42,161 bases of DNA from a virus, in the IMG/VR virus record IMGVR_UViG_3300030430_003832, positions 1-42,161 of that record; one strand, given 5' to 3'. The notes under the pieces are model-generated. The model was not told where the DNA came from, did no database searches, and worked only from the letters and a program-made list of their open reading frames with translations. Each line of letters starts with the position of its first letter. Position 1 is the first letter of the stretch. The translations under genes and the position numbers were made by a program. Positions 1-8,350 of this stretch are shown here, piece after piece.

Positions 1-3
1 TAT

Positions 4-804
4 ATGAGTTCAGGAAAAATGGGCCTCTCAGATGAGAACATGAAAGAGATTATGAAAGTCATGAATCAATCAATTTTTGACGCAGTTTTAGAAGTAGGCT
101 CTGCTATGGTAGATGATGATATGCCGCAGTATAGCTTTCTTGGCAGAACTGACAATGCTAAAGCAATGTTTGAAGAAGCAGCAAGTATTTTGAATAAAAT
201 GATTGACGCTGGTAAAACAGTACCGGCATCGATTATAAGACAAATATCTTCTGATCCGCAATTAGATCCTGTTTATATAGCGCTGTTTGTTCCTTATCTT
301 AAACAAGCTGCAAGCGTTTTTGGTGTTGCCGGGGGAGTACCAATTACTTACACAGAATATACGTTTATCGCAAGACCATTTATAAATAAAATTGAAAAAG
401 CCAGTAGAGGTAAAGGAGAAGCAGCAGCTCCGTTTTTTGGACAACACAAAAGAAAACCATCGGTACTTAAGAACAGCCAAAAAGCGGGCACGATAAAGGC
501 TTCGCATTTAGACTTACAACCCGAAGTTTTGAAAGCTATTATTGCGGCAATACCGGCTAGGATGAGAGCAAGAGTAGCTAATAATAAAGCGGAAATAGAA
601 GCGGATATAAAAAAGCTGATGGAGCCCGTAGAAGCAGGTAAAGCACCCCAAGGTGCCCAAGCCGCAATTTCTAAATTGGCTAGTCAAGGAGACAACACAA
701 TGGGTCCCGGTGTTCAAGGGCCAAGAGAAAATCTTAAACTAACAAAATCTGAGCTTCAAAGAATCATCAATGAAGAATTAGAAAACATAATAAAAGGAAA
801 CTAA
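4..804 (+). CDS. Hypothetical protein with C-terminal LT-EL-IINEE tag
   Basis: I do not recognise this 266-residue protein. It opens at the very edge of the window, so the ATG at 4 may be internal and the gene may begin upstream. The first two thirds look globular and mostly helical. A Lys/Ala/Glu-rich stretch follows (about residues 180-225). The last ~23 residues contain LKLTKSELQRIINEE, almost identical to the N-terminal tag of the gene starting at 1351. The next gene starts 3 nt after the stop codon, so the two are probably translated together. Its position just before the terminase could suggest a packaging role, but nothing in the sequence shows one. Confidence 0.75.
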   Translation: MSSGKMGLSDENMKEIMKVMNQSIFDAVLEVGSAMVDDDMPQYSFLGRTDNAKAMFEEAASILNKMIDAGKTVPASIIRQISSDPQLDPVYIALFVPYLKQAASVFGVAGGVPITYTEYTFIARPFINKIEKASRGKGEAAAPFFGQHKRKPSVLKNSQKAGTIKASHLDLQPEVLKAIIAAIPARMRARVANNKAEIEADIKKLMEPVEAGKAPQGAQAAISKLASQGDNTMGPGVQGPRENLKLTKSELQRIINEELENIIKGN

Positions 805-806
805 AC

Positions 807-1346
807 ATGAGTTCAACAACACTTGAAATTATCCAAGGTCTGTCTCAAGCGGCTGCTAACTCTTACGATGGGTCACACGATTCCAGAACATCTTATGATG
901 GGGAAGAAAGAAGAGTTGGTCTTCAAAGAGAAATAGGATGCCCTATCATGGATAAAAGAGTGATGGACGGGTTCTCTGTAAAGTTTTACGCAAACAAGAT
1001 GTGCATTAATTATCAGTCCGATGTACTCCTTCGTGAGGTATACGCACAAGACTTCGAATCTGAGATCGAAAGACGTCTCAACGAGGTAAAAAACTTTTTA
1101 CAAAAAGAGTATCGGGCGATAACCGGTAAGTCTGTTACCTTATCAGCAGATGGCGAAGTACAAATTCTTGTACAATCAACCTCACGAGTTCGTTCATTTG
1201 TGCAGGCTTACCAACATTATAAAATTTCTGGTATAGAAGAAATGCCAGTAATGGACCCTGCTGTTGAAAAGTCCAGAGAGGTTACAAGAAAGTTCCTCGA
1301 ACAGTTTTCGGACAAACGTCCGCCTAACGATACAAGAAAGGATTGA
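807..1346 (+). CDS. Hypothetical protein upstream of terminase
   Basis: This is a 179-residue soluble protein of unknown function. The ATG is preceded by AAAAGGA at a workable distance. The first ~45 residues are polar and probably flexible (many Ser, Asp and Arg). The centre is a mixed alpha/beta segment containing FESEIERRLNEVKNFLQKEY, a likely amphipathic helix. The C-terminus is charged. It lies two genes before the large terminase, where T4 has the small terminase gp16, but I see no helix-turn-helix or other feature to support that role. The stop is 4 nt before the next start, so it belongs to the same operon. Confidence 0.8.
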   Translation: MSSTTLEIIQGLSQAAANSYDGSHDSRTSYDGEERRVGLQREIGCPIMDKRVMDGFSVKFYANKMCINYQSDVLLREVYAQDFESEIERRLNEVKNFLQKEYRAITGKSVTLSADGEVQILVQSTSRVRSFVQAYQHYKISGIEEMPVMDPAVEKSREVTRKFLEQFSDKRPPNDTRKD

Positions 1347-1350
1347 TAAA

Positions 1351-1947
1351 ATGAAATTAACAAATGAAGAGCTCAGAGCAATTATTAACGAAGAAATTCA
1401 GAATGTTGTAGACGAGGGCTTCTTAGACAGAATAAAAGGAGCAGCCGGCAAACTTGGGCAAAAACTAGGTTTTGGAAAAAAGAAAGCCGCCCAACAACCT
1501 GCTGCCCAAACTAAGGAAAAGCCAGCGGCTCAACAACCAGCGGCTCAAGCCAAAAAAGAGCCATTGTCCGGAAACGTCGTAGTAAAAGCCAATAAGTTGA
1601 TAAACAGTGTTGATCAAACGTATAAAAAATACAGTGGAAAATCCCTAATCAATTATAAATTTAGCGCAGAGTTGGTTATGGATTTTGTTGGTGACCTAGG
1701 TGGATTTAATATACAAGGTTTTACTAGAGCACTTAAGCCGAATGAAGTAGAAGTCAAAATTGATAAAATCACCGCAGCGATCAAGAAAAATCAAGGCATA
1801 AATGCTAACCAACTTAGTATAAAAGAACTTGCGAAAAAGCTTATAGAAGCTGGTGCTGCTGATGAGTTAGCCGCTGTTATTGATGTGATAGATTACTTGG
1901 GCGATACCATATTAATGTTTATGAATAAAATGTCACCAAAGAAATAG
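1351..1947 (+). CDS. Basic tagged protein, candidate internal head protein
   Basis: This 198-residue protein starts with MKLTNEELRAIINEEIQNVV. I chose the ATG at 1351 over an upstream in-frame ATG at 1264 because it follows the previous stop, has an AGAAAGGA ribosome site and places the tag at the N-terminus. After the tag come an amphipathic helix (FLDRIKGAAGKLGQKLGFG, about residues 24-42), a Lys/Ala/Pro/Gln linker with imperfect QPAAQ repeats (about 43-70) and a ~125-residue globular helical part. A short tag ending in Ile-x-Glu followed by a small basic body resembles T4 internal proteins, which are carried into the prohead and clipped by gp21. That role is inferred; the family is not recognised. 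Confidence 0.8.
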   Translation: MKLTNEELRAIINEEIQNVVDEGFLDRIKGAAGKLGQKLGFGKKKAAQQPAAQTKEKPAAQQPAAQAKKEPLSGNVVVKANKLINSVDQTYKKYSGKSLINYKFSAELVMDFVGDLGGFNIQGFTRALKPNEVEVKIDKITAAIKKNQGINANQLSIKELAKKLIEAGAADELAAVIDVIDYLGDTILMFMNKMSPKK

Positions 1948-1964
1948 ATTTATAACAGGGCTCC

Positions 1965-3554
1965 ATGTCTCTTAAATTATCAAAGCAAGAAATCGTAAAA
2001 GAGATCGTCAAGTCAGGAAAAGATCCGGTATATTTTATTAACAACTACTGCCGGATTTCTCACCCACTTCGCGGTCTTATTCCTTTTAACACGTATCCTT
2101 ATCAAGATGACTTGATAAAGGACTTTAACGATTATCGTTTTAATATTATACTAAAAGCAAGACAGCTTGGTATCTCAACGATCTCGGCTGCTTATGCTGT
2201 TTGGTTCATGCTGTTTCACAAAGAAAAGAACATTCTCGTAATGGCGACCAAGTTCACAACAGCAGCCAACTTGGTCAAAAAGGTAAAGCAGGTTATGAAG
2301 AACCTTCCGCCATGGATGCAGGTTGCAAAGATTACAATTGACAATCGAAACTCATTTGAATTATCAAATGGCTCCACAATCAAAGCAGTCGGAACCTCAC
2401 CAGATGCCGGTCGTTCAGAGGCACTGTCTTTGCTTATAATAGACGAGGCTGCTCACGTCGAAGGACTGGGTGAGTTGTGGGCCGGTCTTTATCCAACGCT
2501 ATCAACGGGTGGTCGTTGCATTGCTCTGTCAACTCCCATGGGTGTTGGTAATTGGTTTCACAAGACTTATATTGACGCTGAGAATGGAGACAACGAGTTT
2601 CATACAATCTCTCTACCATGGCATGTCCACCCAGAAAGAGATCAGGCTTGGTTTGAGAAAGAAACCAAAAACATGGCACGAAGACAGATAGCGCAAGAGC
2701 TTGAGTGTAACTTTAACACTTCTGGTGAAACCGTAATTCATCCAGATGATATCGCTTGGATGCATGAACAGATATGCGAACCAGAGTACAGAACTGGCTT
2801 TGACAGAAACTTTTGGATCTGGGAAAAATATCAAGAGGGTTTGCCATATTTATTAGTGGCGGACGTAGCACGTGGCGACGGTGCTGACTCGTCCGTGTTT
2901 CATATTGTACGAACAGATACAATGGAGATCGTCGCAGAGTATCAAGGCAAGCCAACTCTAGATCACTATGCCAGTATACTAAACGATGCTGGTAGAGAAT
3001 ACGGAAACTGTCTTTTGGTGGTTGAGAACGTAGGGATCGGCATTTCCGTATGTGAGAAACTAAAAGATCTAGAATACCCTAATTTATATTACTCGATAAA
3101 GGGAACACATGAATATGTCGACGCAGTTACTGGCGAGTACAACAACAATGCGGTTATAGGGTTTACCACATCTAGTAAAACTAGACCTCTGATTGTTGCA
3201 AAGTTAGAAGAGTATGTTAGAAATAAACTTATTAAGCCAAGATCCCAAAGACTATTCTCTGAGGTCAAAACATTTATTTGGAATAATGGAAAGCCACAGG
3301 CCATGAGAAGCTATCATGATGATTTAATAATGTCTTTAGCGATTGCGTGCTGGGTCAGGGACACAGCGTTAGAGACATCTCAAAGAGACTTGGAGTACAA
3401 GCGTGCGATGCTAGATGGTATATATTGCAAAACTAGAACAATCAATACTTCTATTAAAGGCATGCAAGAGCACAAAGCTAGAGAAACGTTTGAAGAAAAA
3501 TATGAAAAGGAAATAAAGGTAACCAAAGATTTTGCATGGATATTTAAAGGTTAG
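1965..3554 (+). CDS. 17: Large terminase subunit (gp17-like)
   Basis: This is the ATPase/nuclease that pumps DNA into the prohead through the portal. At 529 residues it is somewhat shorter than T4 gp17 (610). The ATPase domain shows a Walker A-type loop KARQLGIST (about 64-72), a Walker B LLIIDEAAH (about 156-164) and a coupling motif ALSTPMG (about 187-193). The C-terminal RNase H-like nuclease shows LLVADVARGDGADS (about 296-309), LLVVENVGIG (about 350) and a final HDDLIMSLAIA (about 450-460), supplying the expected acidic metal ligands. It starts 17 nt after the previous stop with a weak ribosome site. The portal gene follows, the usual partnership. Confidence 0.96.
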   Translation: MSLKLSKQEIVKEIVKSGKDPVYFINNYCRISHPLRGLIPFNTYPYQDDLIKDFNDYRFNIILKARQLGISTISAAYAVWFMLFHKEKNILVMATKFTTAANLVKKVKQVMKNLPPWMQVAKITIDNRNSFELSNGSTIKAVGTSPDAGRSEALSLLIIDEAAHVEGLGELWAGLYPTLSTGGRCIALSTPMGVGNWFHKTYIDAENGDNEFHTISLPWHVHPERDQAWFEKETKNMARRQIAQELECNFNTSGETVIHPDDIAWMHEQICEPEYRTGFDRNFWIWEKYQEGLPYLLVADVARGDGADSSVFHIVRTDTMEIVAEYQGKPTLDHYASILNDAGREYGNCLLVVENVGIGISVCEKLKDLEYPNLYYSIKGTHEYVDAVTGEYNNNAVIGFTTSSKTRPLIVAKLEEYVRNKLIKPRSQRLFSEVKTFIWNNGKPQAMRSYHDDLIMSLAIACWVRDTALETSQRDLEYKRAMLDGIYCKTRTINTSIKGMQEHKARETFEEKYEKEIKVTKDFAWIFKG

Positions 3555-3565
3555 TACTAAGAAAT

Positions 3566-3573
3566 ACTATTTA
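3566..3573 (+). promoter_or_regulatory. Putative late promoter motif ACTATTTA (portal)
   Basis: ACTATTTA lies in the 38-nt gap between the terminase stop and the portal ATG at 3593. It is an exact copy of the motif found in other gaps of this late region and sits where a -10-type element for the portal transcript would be expected. Confidence 0.5.
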
Positions 3574-3592
3574 CATATAAAAAGGACTCACA

Positions 3593-5575
3593 ATGGCGAA
3601 GAAAAAAATAAATCAAAAGTCACCATACAATCCGGACTCATCTCTGTTCAGATCACTGACCAGATTGTTTTCCGGACCTGTGCAGCAGAGAAACACACAA
3701 ACCGGTAGACAGCTTAGGCGAAAACATCTAGACATGTATGCTAGTAGATTTCGCTCAGCATCTGGTCAGCAGTTTAAAAAGTCAGAGTACAACCCAATAA
3801 ACAATGTAACTCTGAACATGATCTCAAATCGTAACAGAGCGGAAAGATACGTGGACTTTGATGAGATGGAGTATGTCCCTGAGATTGCATCGTCTTTGGA
3901 TATCTATGCCGATGAGATGACAACGTATACTCAAATAAGACCGATGTTAAACATAAAGTGTACAAATGAAGAGATCAAACACGTGTTGTCGAACTTGTAT
4001 CATAATGTTTTAAACATTGAGCATTGCTTATTTGGATGGTGCAGGTCTATGTGTAAATACGGAGATTTCTTTTTATATCTAGATATAGACGAGATGGATG
4101 GTGTAAAGGGGGCTATTGGCTTACCTCCTCAAGAGATTGAGAGACTTGAAGGTGAAGACGAAACAAACCCCAACTATGTACAGTTTCAGTGGAACACCGC
4201 AGCCCTTACTTTAGAAAACTGGCAGATGGCTCATTTCAGAATACTTGGTAATGATAAACATGCACCTTATGGCACATCTGTTCTTGAAGCATCACGCCGT
4301 ATATATAGACAGCTGATACTATTAGAGGATGCAATGATGGCATACCGTATCGTTAGAGCATCAGAAAGAAGAATGTTTAAGATTGATGTTGGTGGTATTC
4401 CGCCGCAAGAAGTCGAACAGTATATGCAAAAAGTCATGACACAAATGAAAAGGCATCAGGTTGTAGATCCGACGACCGGTCGTGTTGATCTTAGATACAA
4501 CCCTTTATCTATAGAAGAAGACTATTACATACCAATCAGAGGGGGACAATCCAACACTGACATATCAAACTTACCCGGATCATCTTACAACGGTGGAATT
4601 GATGATGTTAAGTATCTTCGTGACAAGTTGTTCGCCGCTCTGAAAGTGCCTCAAGCTTACTTAACAATGGGCGAAGGAGCCAGTACAGATGATAAAGGCA
4701 CGCTAGCACAAAAAGATGTTCGATTTGCAAGAACTATACAGAGATTACAAAGAGTTGTTATTGCCGAGCTTGAAAAGATTGGAATGATACACCTGTTTAC
4801 TTTAGGGTATCGTGATGATGACTTGTTGTCATTTAGTTTACAACTTAATAACCCTTCGAAGATAGCAGAGTTACAAGAGATTGAAATTTGGAAATCTAGA
4901 TTTGAAATTGCTGGTGCTGCTACTGAGGGATACTACTCAAAGAGATGGATCGCTGAAAACCTTTTGGGTATGTCCGAAGAAGAGTTTCTTCGTAATCAAA
5001 GAGAAATGTTCTTTGATAAGAAATTTACTGCCGCCCTTGAAGCAGCCGCTACTGAGGATGCCGGAGGCGGAGGTGACGCCGGCGGTGGTGACCTTGGTGG
5101 TGGCCTCGGTGGTGGTGGTGACCTCGGTGGTGGAGACGCCGGAGGAGGTCTTGATCTTGGTGGTGGAGACACTGGTGGAGGCGGAGACGCTGCTGCTGGT
5201 GGGGCTGGCGAGACGCCTGCCGGTGGAGCCGGGGGTGACGAAGGGGGTGATACTGATCTTCTCGCCGAGCCCGCTGCCAAGAGGGATGATAAAGAATATA
5301 AACGAGGACCATACAAGAGTCACAAATCAAGTTACGACAAGGGCGGACGAATTAAAAACTACAGAAACATCGCCAGAGGTGAAGTTGCCACAGCTAGAAA
5401 AACGTTTCCCGGAAAGGTTGGATTTGGTGGCATGGACTCAATAGCAAGAGGAATAGTTGAGACAGAAGAGTCAACGGATGTTTTAGATGAGAAGAAGCTA
5501 TTTACAACGAGCGCTGAAGTTCAAACTCTACTAGAAGGTTTATTCAACAAGGACAAAAAACATGAAACACAATAA
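3593..5575 (+). CDS. 20: Portal protein (gp20-like)
   Basis: This forms the dodecameric ring at the head vertex through which DNA enters and on which the neck is built. The first ~480 of 660 residues match the T4 portal type: FDEMEYVPEIASSLDIYADE near residue 83, the WQMAHFRI segment, and FAALKVPQAYLTMGEGAS (about 347-364), followed by a long helical stem. T4 gp20 is 524 residues. The excess is a C-terminal extension: an almost pure Gly/Asp/Ala tract (about 489-560), a basic stretch (RGPYKSHK onward) and a helical end. The DNA of the glycine tract is much more GC-rich than its surroundings. The start has AAAAAGGACTCACA upstream. The gene overlaps the next by 14 nt. Confidence 0.93.
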   Translation: MAKKKINQKSPYNPDSSLFRSLTRLFSGPVQQRNTQTGRQLRRKHLDMYASRFRSASGQQFKKSEYNPINNVTLNMISNRNRAERYVDFDEMEYVPEIASSLDIYADEMTTYTQIRPMLNIKCTNEEIKHVLSNLYHNVLNIEHCLFGWCRSMCKYGDFFLYLDIDEMDGVKGAIGLPPQEIERLEGEDETNPNYVQFQWNTAALTLENWQMAHFRILGNDKHAPYGTSVLEASRRIYRQLILLEDAMMAYRIVRASERRMFKIDVGGIPPQEVEQYMQKVMTQMKRHQVVDPTTGRVDLRYNPLSIEEDYYIPIRGGQSNTDISNLPGSSYNGGIDDVKYLRDKLFAALKVPQAYLTMGEGASTDDKGTLAQKDVRFARTIQRLQRVVIAELEKIGMIHLFTLGYRDDDLLSFSLQLNNPSKIAELQEIEIWKSRFEIAGAATEGYYSKRWIAENLLGMSEEEFLRNQREMFFDKKFTAALEAAATEDAGGGGDAGGGDLGGGLGGGGDLGGGDAGGGLDLGGGDTGGGGDAAAGGAGETPAGGAGGDEGGDTDLLAEPAAKRDDKEYKRGPYKSHKSSYDKGGRIKNYRNIARGEVATARKTFPGKVGFGGMDSIARGIVETEESTDVLDEKKLFTTSAEVQTLLEGLFNKDKKHETQ

Positions 5576-6362
5576 GAAAAGAAATACCGCTTTTCTTTAC
5601 GAATGTCTAATAAAAGAAATTACAAAAGCAGTTGTACGTAAAGATGAGGCAAGAAAACAAACAATAATCAATATTGTAAAAGAACACTTCTCAAAAGGCA
5701 TGCCCCTGTGGGAAGACTTACAGCTATACAAACAACTACAAGAAACTAAGGGATTGAATAAAGATCTTGCAACACGATACATCACAGAAGTTAAAAAAGA
5801 TTGGGAATCTTTAAATAGAAAAGATATTTTCAACCAACAAACACATTTGATTAAAAAAATTAATGAAAGTTTAGGATCTGATGTGTTTGGTAATTTTGTT
5901 GAAAACTATAGAAATTTAGCCACAATTGGGCATTTTTTCAACTCTTCTAGTGACAATGCTAGGAATAGACTGATAAGTGAAGATAGGGTAAAAAATCTTG
6001 TAATGATAAAGGAAAATAAGCAAAAAGACAAAGATATTTTGCATATTGATAAGTTAACTTACAACACGTTTGTAACAAAGTTTAACGAAACATATCAACA
6101 TACTCTAAGAAAAGAGCAGAGACAACTGCTTACAAATTACATCACTTCGTTTTCCGACAATGGTCTAGGTCTCAAATCTTTTATGAACGAAGAGTTGGGA
6201 AGATTAAAGGACGAAATTAAGTCCATTTCAAACACAGAGTACAAAGAAAAGCTCGGAAAAATCAACGAGAAAATAGAATCATACTCTAAGACTCCGTTGA
6301 CCGAGGACATTGTTAAAGAAGTATTTTACATACAAGATCTTATAGCGGAGATCAAGAAATGA
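5562..6362 (+). CDS. Hypothetical helical protein after portal
   Basis: This 266-residue, strongly charged and almost wholly helical protein (Lys/Glu-rich, no membrane segment) starts inside the end of the portal gene with AAGGACAAAAAAC ahead of the ATG. Its position directly after the portal is where T4 has the small prohead-core genes 67 and 68, so a core or portal-associated role is possible. The sequence is much longer than those proteins, and I cannot assign a family. It overlaps the next gene by 4 nt (ATGA), indicating coupled translation. Confidence 0.85.
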   Translation: MKHNKKRNTAFLYECLIKEITKAVVRKDEARKQTIINIVKEHFSKGMPLWEDLQLYKQLQETKGLNKDLATRYITEVKKDWESLNRKDIFNQQTHLIKKINESLGSDVFGNFVENYRNLATIGHFFNSSSDNARNRLISEDRVKNLVMIKENKQKDKDILHIDKLTYNTFVTKFNETYQHTLRKEQRQLLTNYITSFSDNGLGLKSFMNEELGRLKDEIKSISNTEYKEKLGKINEKIESYSKTPLTEDIVKEVFYIQDLIAEIKK

Positions 6363-6970
6363 AGATTACAATAAAACCAGAAGAGATAGGTGCTGACACT
6401 TTGGGTGTAGATATAGATTCACCAACGTCTGTCTCGATAAACAAAAAGATCAGTGTCGAGATAGTAAAATCAAATAAAAAAGTTATAGAGTTTGATATGA
6501 ACATGAGACGAGCACTAAATGGTGATCTCATGATTTTCGAACATCAGGATATAGACATTGTGATCATGCTAGAAAAAAAGAAAATTGTAGCATTTGCTAA
6601 GGATGTTTTATCTGATGTTGTTTACGGTGCTGAGACTAGGCTTATGGAGCATTTGAGAAAATCAGGCGTGATTCAATACGACTCAGTTCAAGGCGGGAAT
6701 GTGTTTGGTTCCTTACAAGGTAAGTTGCATGAATCAAAAGACAGAGATCCAGTAAAGGTTGCTATATACCAAATACACGAATGGCTAAACACCGAGAAAC
6801 CTTATATGACAGCAGTAAAAGGTCATGATGAAATGATGCACGACAGGATGTTTAACCCCAGCGCGGAATACTCCACAGAGCTTGGCGAGGTCCCACACGA
6901 GGACGAAAAAGGATCGATTCTTCAGCACAACCTATTTGCTCCGTATTTATACGGAAGATATACATATTAG
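6359..6970 (+). CDS. Hypothetical protein, portal-protease interval
   Basis: This is a 203-residue soluble protein that I do not recognise. The N-terminal ~100 residues look beta-rich, with alternating hydrophobics such as KISVEIVKSNKKVIEFDMNM and IDIVIMLEKKKIVAFA. The middle holds a helix, and the C-terminus is polar with many His, Met and Glu residues, ending in an aromatic YLYGRYTY. It starts in a 4-nt ATGA overlap with the upstream gene, so it belongs to the same portal-to-protease operon and is probably a minor head or assembly protein. That is inference from position only. Confidence 0.85.
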   Translation: MKITIKPEEIGADTLGVDIDSPTSVSINKKISVEIVKSNKKVIEFDMNMRRALNGDLMIFEHQDIDIVIMLEKKKIVAFAKDVLSDVVYGAETRLMEHLRKSGVIQYDSVQGGNVFGSLQGKLHESKDRDPVKVAIYQIHEWLNTEKPYMTAVKGHDEMMHDRMFNPSAEYSTELGEVPHEDEKGSILQHNLFAPYLYGRYTY

Positions 6971-6978
6971 AGGCTTAA

Positions 6979-7314
6979 ATGATTAATTTTATTCTTGCCG
7001 CTTACGGCATGACCTTTATTCTTGTCTATGGCAAGATCTTTGAAGATCTCCGACCTCCGAAAGATTATACAAAGAAATGGAACACACTTTTTCATTGTCC
7101 GCTTTGTATGGGATTTTGGGTTGGTGTATTTTTGTTTTCTATAAACGGATTTACAGAACTATTTACATTTGATTATAATTTAGCAAACGCATTTATTTGT
7201 GGTTGTGTTTCTGCTGGCACATCGTATCTGTTATCAATGATAATAAACGACGATGGGCTACGAAGCCAAAGCAAGAATGTAAATTGCAACTGTTCACAGA
7301 GAGGAAATTTATAA
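6979..7314 (+). CDS. Small membrane protein, DUF1360-like
   Basis: This 111-residue protein has three likely membrane segments: about 2-18, 45-58 and 68-90. Between the first two is FHCPLCMGFWVG (Cys40, Cys43), which resembles the Cys-x-x-Cys plus FWVG signature of DUF1360 phage/bacterial membrane proteins. Further Cys pairs lie at 74/76 and 103/105. It would act in the host inner membrane. Its role is unknown, and a membrane protein among head genes is unexpected, since T4 gp21/gp22 proheads do assemble on the membrane but with gp31/gp40 help. The start has AGAGG upstream. The stop overlaps the next start as TAATG. Confidence 0.75.
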   Translation: MINFILAAYGMTFILVYGKIFEDLRPPKDYTKKWNTLFHCPLCMGFWVGVFLFSINGFTELFTFDYNLANAFICGCVSAGTSYLLSMIINDDGLRSQSKNVNCNCSQRGNL

Positions 7315-7625
7315 TGAAGCTAACAGCAGAAAAACTAAAACAAATGATAACAGAGAGTTTAAACGAACAACAACAACCAACGGTATACATAACCGATGAT
7401 AAAGTCTTGGGAGCATTTGGGAGTATTAAGTCCGGACAGTTTCCACACCACACCATGGTTATGCGAGCAGCATATGGGGATAAACAAATGGAACAAGAGC
7501 TTAAAGATAAACACGGTATCACTGGTGAGATAAAGTATTTATTCTGGGATGGTAGTGATTACACAACAGAACGTCCAGAAGGGTTTCAAGATGTTTCTGC
7601 AACACCTGTTAGAGGAAGGGAGTAA
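7314..7625 (+). CDS. Small tagged protein (MKLTAEKLKQMITE N-terminus)
   Basis: This 103-residue protein has an unknown function. I chose the ATG at 7314, which overlaps the upstream stop as TAATG and has AGAGGAAA before it; an in-frame ATG at 7197 lies inside the previous gene and would add an unlikely extension. The N-terminus MKLTAEKLKQMITESLNEQQ is a variant of the tag in the gene at 1351 and contains two candidate prohead-protease sites, I-T-E and L-N-E. The body (about 25-103) is a small mixed alpha/beta domain with an acidic/aromatic segment YLFWDGSDYTTE. Confidence 0.75.
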   Translation: MKLTAEKLKQMITESLNEQQQPTVYITDDKVLGAFGSIKSGQFPHHTMVMRAAYGDKQMEQELKDKHGITGEIKYLFWDGSDYTTERPEGFQDVSATPVRGRE

Positions 7626-7681
7626 TGAAAATGAAGAAGTGGATGTTACAACCAGTTCGTCGTTGCTGTTCAGGCAGTTGA
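7625..7681 (+). CDS. Possible 18-residue micro-ORF
   Basis: An ATG overlaps the upstream stop (TAATG) and opens 18 codons, MKMKKWMLQPVRRCCSGS, basic with a Cys-Cys pair. The stop/start overlap is the same arrangement used by the real genes here, and GGAAGGGAG lies just upstream. It could be a translated peptide, a leader linking translation to the protease gene, or chance. There is no homology support. Confidence 0.25.
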   Translation: MKMKKWMLQPVRRCCSGS

Positions 7682-7684
7682 CGC

Positions 7685-7703
7685 AAGCGGGTGGTGCCCG
7701 CTT
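7685..7703 (+). other. Hairpin upstream of protease gene
   Basis: AAGCGGG-TGGTG-CCCGCTT forms a 7-bp stem with a 5-nt loop, followed by ATTT rather than a full T run. It ends about 5 nt before the GGAGA ribosome site of the protease gene. It could be a weak terminator, an mRNA end-stabiliser or a translation control element. Confidence 0.45.
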
Positions 7704-7717
7704 ATTTGGAGATATAA

Positions 7718-8350
7718 ATGAGTAAACAATTATTAACAGAGTTTTTTGAACTATGTCCTGACGGACGCTGTCTCGATATGCTTAGCGAAAGACAAAAGCG
7801 CGAAGTTATCGAAGAGGGTGTTATTTATCTTACTGGTCGAATACAAACTGCTGAAAAGAAAAATGGAAACGGACGTGTCTATCCTCGCAAAGTTTTAGAG
7901 AAAGAAATTACCAACTACCAAAAAATCGTCAGAGACAATAGAGCAACAGGGGAACTGGATCACCCTGAAGATTCTGTGATCAATCTTAAAAATGTTTCAC
8001 ACATTGTAGTTGAGTGTTGGTGGAAAGGTAACGATGTCATGGGCAAAATCAAAGTTCTTGATACCCCATCAGGTCGCATACTGAAAGATCTGATCAAAGC
8101 AGGGGTCAAGCTTGGTATATCGTCACGAGGACTAGGATCTGTTAATGAAGGATACGATGGAACAATAACTGTCAATGAGGACTTTCAATTGATTTGTTTT
8201 GACATTGTATCTGAACCATCGACCCCAAACGCATACGTATATCCAGATGAAAAGCGTAACATGTTCGGTGCCGATACATTTAAAGTCAAAATGAAAGAGA
8301 ATAAAGATAATCAGATTGACGATCTATTTAATAAAATATTGAGGGACTAA
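7718..8350 (+). CDS. 21: Prohead core protease (gp21-like)
   Basis: This serine protease matures the T4-type prohead by cutting scaffold, capsid and internal proteins after Glu with a hydrophobic residue at P3. It has 210 residues, the same size as T4 gp21 (212). Visible hallmarks are TGELDHPE with the catalytic His at about 82, and GISSRGLGS with the catalytic Ser at about 135-136. The ENGNGRVYP-like segment (KKNGNGRVYP, about 47-56) is also typical of the fold. The gene starts after a GGAGATATAA ribosome site. It does not directly precede the scaffold gene as in T4: about 10 kb of fibre genes intervene. The stop overlaps the next start. Confidence 0.93.
   Translation: MSKQLLTEFFELCPDGRCLDMLSERQKREVIEEGVIYLTGRIQTAEKKNGNGRVYPRKVLEKEITNYQKIVRDNRATGELDHPEDSVINLKNVSHIVVECWWKGNDVMGKIKVLDTPSGRILKDLIKAGVKLGISSRGLGSVNEGYDGTITVNEDFQLICFDIVSEPSTPNAYVYPDEKRNMFGADTFKVKMKENKDNQIDDLFNKILRD

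Noticed and set aside
1264-1350. N-terminal extension of the tagged gene at 1351
   Set aside because: It overlaps the upstream gene by 83 nt in another frame and would bury the tag; the ATG at 1351 has a ribosome site.
4937-5330. Minus-strand and alternate-frame open frames over the portal glycine tract (Pro-, His- or Val-rich products)
   Set aside because: They are shadows of the GGT/GGC-rich repeat in the portal gene, with low-complexity products and no ribosome site.
7158-7165. Exact ACTATTTA inside the membrane protein gene
   Set aside because: It is within coding sequence and not near a following start (149 nt to 7314), so I do not call it a promoter.
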